From assembly GCA_017478185.1 (NCBI GenBank), contig JAFVEA010000008.1, positions 1 through 41,797 on the forward strand: a stretch of DNA of 41,797 bases. The letters run 5' to 3'. Shown in pieces: positions 8,035 to 14,775 of the stretch. Made by a program: the position numbers and the translations under genes. The DNA is from Clostridia bacterium. GTDB taxonomy: Bacteria > Bacillota > Clostridia > Christensenellales > UBA1242. Each line of letters begins with the position of its first letter. Within the stretch, counting starts at the first letter, position 1. Under the pieces are notes generated by a model. It saw only the letters and a list, made by a program, of their open reading frames with translations, was not told the DNA's origin and did not search any database.

Positions 8035-9207
8035 ATGGTAACAATAACAACTGCTCAAAACGCATTAAAAGATTTGTATCTTGATGTTGTTTCAGAGCAA
8101 CTAAACACAAAGACAAACGTTTTATTAAACCAGTTTAAAAAAACAACAAATGATGTTTATGGAAGAGAAGTTCAGCGTTTGGTTCCCTATGGAGTTAATG
8201 GTGGAGTTGGAGCGGGAGATGAGGGCGGACTTTTGCCATCAAGCGAAGGAAATCCTTATCTAACTTTTTCAAGCTCATTAAAAAACCTTTATGGAACAAT
8301 AGAAATTTCAGATAAAGCAATGAAAAGCTCTGTTGATGATGCTGGAGCTTTTGTGAATTTGTTAACAGCCGAAATGGAAGGGCTTTTAACGGCGTCAAAA
8401 TTCAATCTTGGTCGTATGATTTATGGCGATGGTTCTGGGCTTTTGGCAAATGTTGTGTCTGCAGTTAAAGGTTCAGGAAAAATTGTTGTTTCAAGCACAA
8501 AAAATTTGATTGAAGGTTTGGTTGTTGATTTTTATAATGGTTCAAACTTGGTTTTGGGTGGAGCTAGAATAGTTTTGATAGATCACCCAAACAATGCAAT
8601 TTACACTGATCAAGCGTTAACAACAACTTTTGCAACAACAGCAAGTAATTTAACAGTTTATGTTCAAAACAGCAAAGGAGAAGAGCTAACTGGGCTTGAA
8701 AACATTTTTGCGCAGAGTGGGTCAATTTATGGAGTTGATAAATCAAATTATCCATTTCTTATAAGTTATTTAAAAACAATGGGTCAAAATGAAACTTTTG
8801 ATGAAAGCTTATTGCAAGCAGTTTTAGATGAAGTTGAAATGCGTTCAGGAAACAAAATAAATTTCATCGTTACAACAAATGCGGTTAAAAGAAAGTTTGC
8901 ATCAGTTTTGAGAACTTACACAAAAAATATTGAAAGCCTAGAAATAACTGGGGGCTATAAAGCATTAAGTTTTAATGGAATTCCTTTGTATGGCGACAAA
9001 TTTGTGCCAAATGGAACACTTTATGCTTTAAACACAAATGATTTTGCTATTCACGAGCTTTGTGATTGGGAATGGCTTGCAAATGAAGATGGTTCAATTT
9101 TAAAACAAAAACAAGGATATGCAAGTTTTGTTGCAACTTTGGTTAAATATGCTGAACTTATGTGTTCAAAACCAGGTGCACAAGGCAAAATATCTGGAAT
9201 AAATTAG
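8035..9207 (+). CDS. major capsid protein, copy 1
   Basis: A 390-residue coat protein with an AGGAG site. It begins VTITTAQNALKDLYLDVVSE, then LVPYGVNGGVGAGDE, YGTIEISDKAMKSS and AGAFVNLLTAEMEGLL, a set I associate with HK97-fold coat proteins of Firmicutes phages. Residues about 150-225 form a beta-rich insertion that interrupts the conserved fold. The C-terminus is FNGIPLYGDKF and LVKYAELMCSKPGAQGK. There is no delta-domain or protease-cleavage site, which fits the separate scaffold gene. The next gene is a paralogue roughly half identical over its whole length. Confidence 0.88.
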   Translation: MVTITTAQNALKDLYLDVVSEQLNTKTNVLLNQFKKTTNDVYGREVQRLVPYGVNGGVGAGDEGGLLPSSEGNPYLTFSSSLKNLYGTIEISDKAMKSSVDDAGAFVNLLTAEMEGLLTASKFNLGRMIYGDGSGLLANVVSAVKGSGKIVVSSTKNLIEGLVVDFYNGSNLVLGGARIVLIDHPNNAIYTDQALTTTFATTASNLTVYVQNSKGEELTGLENIFAQSGSIYGVDKSNYPFLISYLKTMGQNETFDESLLQAVLDEVEMRSGNKINFIVTTNAVKRKFASVLRTYTKNIESLEITGGYKALSFNGIPLYGDKFVPNGTLYALNTNDFAIHELCDWEWLANEDGSILKQKQGYASFVATLVKYAELMCSKPGAQGKISGIN

Positions 9208-9218
9208 GAGGAAAAATT

Positions 9219-10379
9219 ATGGTAACATTAAATTCAGCAAATGCTGCGTTAAAAACAATGTATTTGGATGTGGTTGCAAATCAACTAAACAACGAAGTTC
9301 ATCCATTTTTGGCTTGTGTTGAAAAAACAAGTCAAGATGTTGTTGGAAAACTTGTTAAAAAATTGGTTCCTTATGGCATAAATGGTGGAATTGGTGCCGG
9401 AACAGAGGCTGGAAGCTTGCCAAAAGCTCAAGGAAACAATTATTTACTTTTTGAAACAACATTAAAAAATCTTTATGGAACAATAGAATTGTCCGACAAG
9501 GCTTTAAGGGCATCAAGCGGTGAAGCTGGAGCTTTTGTGAATTTGTTAACTGCCGAAATGGAAGGGCTTTTAAGTGCTTCAAAATTTAATTTTGCACGTA
9601 TGCTTTATGGGAATGGAACAGGACTTTTAGGGAGCGGTGTTGCAACCTCTTCTGGTGGTTACACTTTTGTTATGGATAGTTTAAAAAACATAATGTTTGG
9701 TCAAAAGGTGGATATTTATGTTAATGATGTTTTCTCACACAGTGCAAGAATAACAAATTGGGATTATGAAGCAAAAACAATAACTTTTGATGTCGCTTGC
9801 ACTCAAGATATGGCAGACAACACAAAAACAACAAGCTTATATATTCAAGGAAGCAAAAACAAAGAAATAACTGGTTTGGGAGCTATTTTTGACAATAATA
9901 TAACATCAATTTATGGAGCTTTAAAATCAAGTTATACATTTTTAACACCAATATCAAAAACCACTCAAAGCTTAACTGAAAGTGATATTATGGCAGTTTT
10001 GGATGATTGTGAAGAAAAGGCAGGTTCACAGCCAAACTTTATAACTTGTTCTTATGACGCAAGACTAAGCTTTCAAAATTTGTTTAAAAACAACAAATTA
10101 AACTTAGACACTCAAACTCTTAATGGGGGTTATGTGGCTATGACATTTAACGGAATTCCATTAATAGCAGAAAGATTTGCAGATAATGGCACATTCTATT
10201 TCTTAAATAGTGAAGACTTTAAGTTAGAGCAACTAGGTGACTGGCAATGGCTTGAAAATGACAAAGGTCAAATTCTTAAACAAAAAGAAGGTTATCCAAC
10301 ACACACTGCAACACTTGTTAAATATGCTGAGCTTGTTTGTCAAAAACCAGGAGCTCAAGCAAAACTTGTTATTTCTTAA
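9219..10379 (+). CDS. major capsid protein, copy 2 (tandem paralogue)
   Basis: A 386-residue coat protein starting at 9219 behind a perfect AGGAGG; the open frame extends upstream to 9162 inside copy 1. Motifs align in order with copy 1 (ALKTMYLDVV, LVPYGINGGIGAG, YGTIELSDKALRAS, AGAFVNLLTAEMEGLL, FNGIPLIAERF, LVKYAELVCQKPGAQAK). The insertion domain differs most. Both copies are intact with good ribosome binding sites, so two coat proteins, or a coat plus a minor or decoration form, could be made. One 49-base stretch is almost identical between the genes (see findings). Confidence 0.87.
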   Translation: MVTLNSANAALKTMYLDVVANQLNNEVHPFLACVEKTSQDVVGKLVKKLVPYGINGGIGAGTEAGSLPKAQGNNYLLFETTLKNLYGTIELSDKALRASSGEAGAFVNLLTAEMEGLLSASKFNFARMLYGNGTGLLGSGVATSSGGYTFVMDSLKNIMFGQKVDIYVNDVFSHSARITNWDYEAKTITFDVACTQDMADNTKTTSLYIQGSKNKEITGLGAIFDNNITSIYGALKSSYTFLTPISKTTQSLTESDIMAVLDDCEEKAGSQPNFITCSYDARLSFQNLFKNNKLNLDTQTLNGGYVAMTFNGIPLIAERFADNGTFYFLNSEDFKLEQLGDWQWLENDKGQILKQKEGYPTHTATLVKYAELVCQKPGAQAKLVIS

Positions 10380-10396
10380 ATCAAAAAGGAGTTATT

Positions 10397-10771
10397 ATGT
10401 TAATAAAAATAACAGAAGATGTTTTTGATATTTCTAACAGACTTAAAGAAATTGATAGCAATTATTTTGTTGTTTTTAACACAAAAAAACAAAAATTTGA
10501 AATTCATAACAAAAGTCAAAAAAACACTTATTGCTTAACTGTTTTAAATAATAAATTAGATTGCAGGGCAATAGAGCAAACATTAAAATCAAGAAGAGAA
10601 CGCTTTGACAAAATATTGCAAGAAATAGAAAAAAATAATCAAAAAATAATAGATGATAACAACAAAAAAATAAAAGATATGGCTGAATGGAAGTTAAAAG
10701 AAATGTTTGATTATTCTAGTCGCCATAACACCGATAATTTTGATGATGCCTACAAAACAAGTTGGGCTTAA
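10397..10771 (+). CDS. conserved phage-type small protein of unknown function
   Basis: A 124-residue protein starting at an ATG with AAAAGGAG upstream; a longer frame back to 10337 runs inside the capsid gene. The N-terminal half (DISNRLKEIDSNYFVVFNTK, KFEIHNK) looks like a small alpha/beta domain, and the C-terminal half is a long charged helix ending in EMFDYSSRHN. I recognise this pattern as a small protein often found beside capsid genes in Firmicutes phages, but I know no assigned role. Its position between capsid and connector suggests head completion or assembly (inference). Confidence 0.65.
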   Translation: MLIKITEDVFDISNRLKEIDSNYFVVFNTKKQKFEIHNKSQKNTYCLTVLNNKLDCRAIEQTLKSRRERFDKILQEIEKNNQKIIDDNNKKIKDMAEWKLKEMFDYSSRHNTDNFDDAYKTSWA

Positions 10772-10782
10772 AAGGAGAAAAA

Positions 10783-11355
10783 ATGATTGTTTTAGATGTT
10801 TTAAAATTTTGTTTAAATGACATAAAAAGAGATGATATTTTAACAACAAATTTATTTTCAGAAAATGGCGATGAGCCAACAGATGAACAAAAAGAAGTTG
10901 TAAATGACTTAAAATTTTGTTTAAATGATGCAATTCAATCAATTGCTTATGTTTATCATCCACTAAAAGCTTATGAAAACATTGTTGTTGAAGACGGAAC
11001 TTTTTCTTATAACAATTTAAACAAAACGCTTATTGATGTTATAAGAATAAAAGATAGCAGTGGAATTAGTCATCATTTTTCAACATATCCAACATATTTT
11101 AAATGTGAAAATGGAACTTACACATTAACTTACACCTATCAACCAAATCTGTGTGAAAATTTGTCAGACACAATTGATTTGAGTGAAGACAAAATAACAG
11201 AGAGGGTGCTTTCAGCTGGATGCACTTCACAATTTTATTTGAAAAGAGGAATGTTTAAGGAATCAAATATGTGGGAAACTTATTTTGAAAGACTGATATC
11301 TGCCGCAAAATATCCAAAAAGTGTTTTGGATATGCCTTTAAGGAGATGGAACTAA
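10783..11355 (+). CDS. putative head-to-tail connector/adaptor protein
   Basis: A 190-residue, mostly helical protein starting at 10783 behind AAAAGGAG. Its N-terminus has the look of connector proteins (MIVLDVLKFCLNDI, then a hydrophilic loop and a second helix LKFCLNDAIQSIAY). A beta-rich segment follows (NIVVEDGTFSYNN ... TYTLTYTYQP), and the end is ESNMWETYFERLISAAK. The position directly after the head genes and before the hub protein fits an adaptor that seals the portal. The call rests mainly on context and fold impression. Confidence 0.55.
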   Translation: MIVLDVLKFCLNDIKRDDILTTNLFSENGDEPTDEQKEVVNDLKFCLNDAIQSIAYVYHPLKAYENIVVEDGTFSYNNLNKTLIDVIRIKDSSGISHHFSTYPTYFKCENGTYTLTYTYQPNLCENLSDTIDLSEDKITERVLSAGCTSQFYLKRGMFKESNMWETYFERLISAAKYPKSVLDMPLRRWN

Positions 11356-12837
11356 ATGGAAAAATTAGATTTTGGAGAAACAAAATTTTTTAAACTTGGA
11401 AATTTTTCAGATGGAATAAAATGTGATGAAAATAATTTAATTTTTCCAACAAATTTTGCAAAAAGTTCATATAATTTTAGTTTTTTGAATGGAAGTTTAA
11501 AAACTGGCTTAGGTTTTAAAAATTTTGTTATAAATTACACAATTTTTGGTTTAAATCGTCAAAAAACGATGACAATTCCTCAAAATGTGGTTGATATAGA
11601 AAAATTATGGTTCTTTAAAAAATGGGATGCAAATCAAACAAATTATTTATATTATTTAATAATCTACACTTTAAATGAAGATGACTCAAAGAGTATTTTT
11701 TGGGCTCCAATTGAAAGCACTATAGATATTTTTCTCGAAAACACAAGAATGAGTTTTACAAAAGCTCCAATAATAAAGATTGTTAGAATAGGTGGAGTGG
11801 AATATTTTTTGCTGGTGCCAACACATAAAGGCGATTATATGTATTTGTGGGATGGTGAAGATGTGTTTTCTTATCCTGAGTTTTCAAATGTAAGTGACTT
11901 TGAAGTTTTTAATGGAAGATATTTTGGTTTAACAAAAGATGACAATCAACAAATTTATCTCACAACAAGAGATTTATCTTCTTGGCTTAATGGGCTTGTT
12001 GAAGGGCAAACAATAAGTTTGTTAAATGAAAGAGGCCCATTAAACAAAATCATAGCTTATGGAACAACGCTTTATTTAATTCGTGATTATGGAATAACTG
12101 CTTTAACTCCAGCAGAGCAAATTGAAGATTTTAAAATAAAAGATTTGTCAAAAACAAGTGCAAAAATTTATGGTGAAACTGCAGTTTTGTGTGGAGATAA
12201 AATTTTAATGCTTTGTGATGACGGATTATATGCTTTTGATGGAATAGATATGGAAAAATTAAACTTAGGCTTTGAAAGCTTATTAAAAGATGTTGACAAC
12301 AGCTCCTCTTTGGCAAGTTTTTCGAATGGAAAATATTATTTATCTTTTAAAACCACAGACAATTCAAAAAGTAATTCCATAACTTTAGAAGATAACAAAA
12401 ACAATTCTTTGTTAGAGCTTGACATCAACACAAACAAATATTCTTTGATGTGTGGGGTAAATGTTAAACATATGATAAATTATTTTTATAAAACTCCACA
12501 AAAATTGGTTGCGCTATTTAATAGCAGCACAACAATTGGAGAACTTTGTTATAACGGAAAAATTTTTGATGTTGCAACAAAAAAAGTTTGGGAATCTGTT
12601 GAAACGGATTTTGGCTCAACAGCCACAAAAACTTTAAAAAGTGTTACGCTAAAATGTTTGTATCCTTTGAAGCTGATTGTTTATGTTGATGATAAAAAAT
12701 ATGAATTTAACATAAAAAATTCAGAAAAAACGCAAAAAATCAATACAAATTTAAAAGGATTAAAGTTTTTGATAAGTTTTGAAAGCGTTAATTGTGATGC
12801 TTTCGTGTCTGATGTTTGTTTGGAGGTTTTGATGTGA
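11356..12837 (+). CDS. putative tail hub / head-plug protein, beta-propeller-like
   Basis: A 493-residue protein whose ATG follows the previous stop directly; AGGAG lies at 11341-11345. The opening (FGETKFFKLGNFSDGIKCDE, LIFPTNFAKSSYNFSFLNGSLKTG) and the recurring beta units (YMYLWDGEDVFSYP, EVFNGRYFGLT, TTLYLIRDYGITALTP, LMLCDDGLYAFDGI) suggest a propeller, like the short-tail hub or plug proteins of podoviruses. No tape-measure, tail-tube or sheath gene follows, so the particle encoded here would be tail-less or short-tailed. A role in capturing the portal exit is inferred from position. Confidence 0.55.
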   Translation: MEKLDFGETKFFKLGNFSDGIKCDENNLIFPTNFAKSSYNFSFLNGSLKTGLGFKNFVINYTIFGLNRQKTMTIPQNVVDIEKLWFFKKWDANQTNYLYYLIIYTLNEDDSKSIFWAPIESTIDIFLENTRMSFTKAPIIKIVRIGGVEYFLLVPTHKGDYMYLWDGEDVFSYPEFSNVSDFEVFNGRYFGLTKDDNQQIYLTTRDLSSWLNGLVEGQTISLLNERGPLNKIIAYGTTLYLIRDYGITALTPAEQIEDFKIKDLSKTSAKIYGETAVLCGDKILMLCDDGLYAFDGIDMEKLNLGFESLLKDVDNSSSLASFSNGKYYLSFKTTDNSKSNSITLEDNKNNSLLELDINTNKYSLMCGVNVKHMINYFYKTPQKLVALFNSSTTIGELCYNGKIFDVATKKVWESVETDFGSTATKTLKSVTLKCLYPLKLIVYVDDKKYEFNIKNSEKTQKINTNLKGLKFLISFESVNCDAFVSDVCLEVLM

Positions 12838-13502
12838 ATATAAACAAAAAAACTTATAAATATGCAAAACAGCTTCAAGATGAAGTGGGACTTTCTATAG
12901 AAAACATAAAAAACACAAGTTCACAAAATTATGCAAATCAAAGCTCGCAAATTTCCACGCTTTCGCAAAATATTTCAACAATAAATCAAACAATATCAAA
13001 TATTCAAACAACACACTCAAATGATATTTCAAATTTAAATTCAAGTTTGGCAGAGGTTAATTCTTTATCTGAAAAAATTTCAAACAAAACAACCACTTTA
13101 AGTTCTCTTAACACAAATTCAGAATATCCAAGCGCAAAATGTGTTTATGATGCCATAAACAATTTGGGCGGAGATTATAATGAGCCAAATTTTAACACAA
13201 CTTACATAAAAGCGTCACAACAAGATTTTTTGGGCAAGATAAAATATTTTCAAATTGGAAAAATGGTTGTTGTTAATTTTAACAATATTTATTTTAATGC
13301 GCAAAATTTTTCAAATAACGAAATTTTTGCAAGCAATTTGCCAAGTTCGAAAAAAGAAGTTGTGGCAAACATTTTTGGAAGCCTTGGCACAACTATTTCT
13401 ATAAAAATTTGTGAAAATGAAAGTCAAATAAAGTCTAATTGCAGTTTACTTCCAAATGAATTTGAGGCTTTTTGCGGGTATTTAATCTATTTAACACAAT
13501 AA
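12834..13502 (+). CDS. putative fibre / receptor-binding protein
   Basis: A 222-residue protein. I chose GTG at 12834, overlapping the preceding stop, because GGAGG at 12822-12826 is well spaced; a TTG at 12816 is also open. Residues about 20-100 are Ser/Thr/Asn/Gln-rich heptads typical of a trimeric coiled coil. Then comes the motif NSEYPSAKCVYDAI, close to the YPSAKAVYDAL motif seen in baseplate and fibre proteins of Firmicutes phages. The C-terminal 100 residues form a compact beta-rich domain (YFQIGKMVVVNFNNIYFNAQ), a likely tip. This is the only obvious host-contact protein in the cassette. Confidence 0.65.
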   Translation: MNINKKTYKYAKQLQDEVGLSIENIKNTSSQNYANQSSQISTLSQNISTINQTISNIQTTHSNDISNLNSSLAEVNSLSEKISNKTTTLSSLNTNSEYPSAKCVYDAINNLGGDYNEPNFNTTYIKASQQDFLGKIKYFQIGKMVVVNFNNIYFNAQNFSNNEIFASNLPSSKKEVVANIFGSLGTTISIKICENESQIKSNCSLLPNEFEAFCGYLIYLTQ

Positions 13503-13596
13503 AAAAGAGGGTAAAATGTTACATTCAATAAATTATATAAAATATTTTATCAACAAAAAAAATAAAGAAAATTACTTAAAAAATGGAGGCGGATTT

Positions 13597-13992
13597 ATGG
13601 CGTATGTTCAATATGAAAAAAAGCTTGAAAAACAAAAAGATGTTCAAAAAATACAAGATTTAATAAATGAGTTAAACACAAATGAAACTTTTGATAACGA
13701 TGCTAAAACAAATGAAACTTTTGATAGTGATAGCTTTTTGCGCATAGTTCTTGAGCAGGAACTTGAAAACTCTTTAAATAACCTTGAGATTTTAAATGCT
13801 GAAAAAATTGAAAAGAAAATAAATGAACTAAAAAACAAGCAAAAACTGTTAAATGTTAAAAATATTTTAAGAAATTTTAAAAATAAATCAAAAGAAGAGT
13901 TGAAAAACTTTATTTTAAATACCCAAGACTTGCAATCACAAATTGGAGAAGAGTGGTTATCTTCTTTAACAAATTGGGCAAACAGTGATTGA
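13597..13992 (+). CDS. small charged phage-cassette protein
   Basis: A 131-residue, helical, highly charged protein of unknown function. I place the start at 13597 (MAYVQYEKK) because GGAGG is at 13585-13589. The frame is open back to 13516, where a GAGGG also occurs, so a 27-residue extension is possible. It contains an imperfect tandem duplication of ten residues (TNETFDNDAK then TNETFDSDSF). The rest alternates Lys, Glu and Leu like a coiled coil. Position between fibre and holin genes suggests a late structural or lysis-related role, but nothing identifies it. Confidence 0.5.
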   Translation: MAYVQYEKKLEKQKDVQKIQDLINELNTNETFDNDAKTNETFDSDSFLRIVLEQELENSLNNLEILNAEKIEKKINELKNKQKLLNVKNILRNFKNKSKEELKNFILNTQDLQSQIGEEWLSSLTNWANSD

Positions 13993-14227
13993 AGAAATTT
14001 TAAAACTTGCAATTGGCAATGGGCTGTGGGCTGTTTTGTTTGTTTTTCTGTTTTTATATCAAATAAAAGAAAACAACAAAAGAGAAAAGAAATATGTGTT
14101 TATTATTGAAGAGCTTTCAAAAAATGTGGGAATTATTAAAAAAGTTTATGACAAAATTGAAATTTGCCACAATGAACTTCAAACATTTAAAAAATTAACC
14201 TTTAAAAGGAGTGAAAATGAAGTTTGA
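13985..14227 (+). CDS. BhlA/UviB-type holin-like protein
   Basis: An 80-residue protein from a GTG start that overlaps the previous gene. A single N-terminal transmembrane segment (LAIGNGLWAVLFVFLFLYQI) is followed by KENNKREKKY and a charged amphipathic helix. That is the layout of the BhlA/UviB family, found as phage holins and bacteriocin-associated membrane proteins in Bacillus and Clostridium. The family makes membrane lesions or exports proteins. It is followed by a second, different holin. No endolysin gene lies near it. Confidence 0.7.
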   Translation: MIEEILKLAIGNGLWAVLFVFLFLYQIKENNKREKKYVFIIEELSKNVGIIKKVYDKIEICHNELQTFKKLTFKRSENEV

Positions 14228-14498
14228 TTTAAAAACACAAATAAAAACATATAGATTTTGGCTTTCAGTTTCAAGTGCAATATTTTTAATTCTTCAGGGC
14301 GTTTTAAAACTTTTTAACATAACAATAAGTGAAGAAGTTTATGCCTTAGTTGTTAATGCAATTTTGGGAGTGTTTGTTTTTTTGGGCATAATTTCTTCAC
14401 CAGAAGAAGCAAAAGATAAAAATGAAGATGAAGAAGAAATAACAAAAAGTGAACAAGTTTTTGAACAAAATAACACAAAAAACATAAAAGATGTTTAA
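14217..14498 (+). CDS. phage holin, phi-LC3-like
   Basis: A 93-residue protein starting at ATG 14217 behind AAAGGAG. It has two transmembrane helices (FWLSVSSAIFLILQGVLKLF and EVYALVVNAILGVFVFLGII) joined by a short loop, and a Glu/Lys-rich cytoplasmic C-terminus. That layout matches small class II phage holins of the phi-LC3 type. It overlaps the BhlA-like gene and is the last gene before the terminator at 14507. In phages a holin releases or activates an endolysin at lysis time; that enzyme is missing here. Confidence 0.75.
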   Translation: MKFDLKTQIKTYRFWLSVSSAIFLILQGVLKLFNITISEEVYALVVNAILGVFVFLGIISSPEEAKDKNEDEEEITKSEQVFEQNNTKNIKDV

Positions 14499-14506
14499 AA
14501 ATTTTT

Positions 14507-14537
14507 AAAAAGCATAGAATTTCTATGCTTTTTGTTT
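14507..14537 (+). terminator. intrinsic terminator of the virion cassette
   Basis: AAAAAGCATAG pairs with CTATGCTTTTT around a short A/T loop and runs into T-rich sequence. It separates the phage-type genes from the rnj operon. Confidence 0.85.
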
Positions 14538-14543
14538 TTTTGT

Positions 14544-14572
14544 TTGACATAACTTGAATGTTATGTTATAAT
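14544..14572 (+). promoter_or_regulatory. rnj promoter with internal inverted repeat
   Basis: A perfect consensus promoter, TTGACA (14544-14549), 17-bp spacer, TATAAT (14567-14572). ACATAAC (14547-14553) and GTTATGT (14560-14566) form a perfect 7-bp-arm dyad with a 6-bp centre, overlapping the -35 end and filling the spacer, a classic repressor site. The roughly 200-base leader to 14775 is AT-rich and shows no riboswitch I can name. Confidence 0.75.
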
Positions 14573-14775
14573 AAAGTTAGCAATATTAAAAATTATAAAA
14601 ATCATTTGGGTTTAAATCATTAACTTTAAAGAAAGTGTGATTTAGGCATAAATTAAAAATAATGGCAGAGTGAAAAAACTTTAGCTTTTTTGTTCTTGCT
14701 TTTTTATGAAAATTTTTGATTTATTTGATTAGATATACAGCATATTGTTATATAAATTTTTAGAAGGAGACAAAA

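Noticed and set aside
13644..14012. 122-codon minus-strand frame rich in Phe, Ser and Lys
   Set aside because: It is the shadow of two plus-strand cassette genes with good ribosome binding sites and has no site of its own.
14573..14775. T-box or other riboswitch in the rnj leader
   Set aside because: No T-box sequence, specifier stem or terminator/antiterminator pair can be drawn convincingly; the sequence is AT-rich with weak pairing.
2004..14775. Attachment-site direct repeats flanking the virion cassette
   Set aside because: Comparing the edges by eye gave only short A/T-rich matches expected by chance, and there is no tRNA gene at either side.
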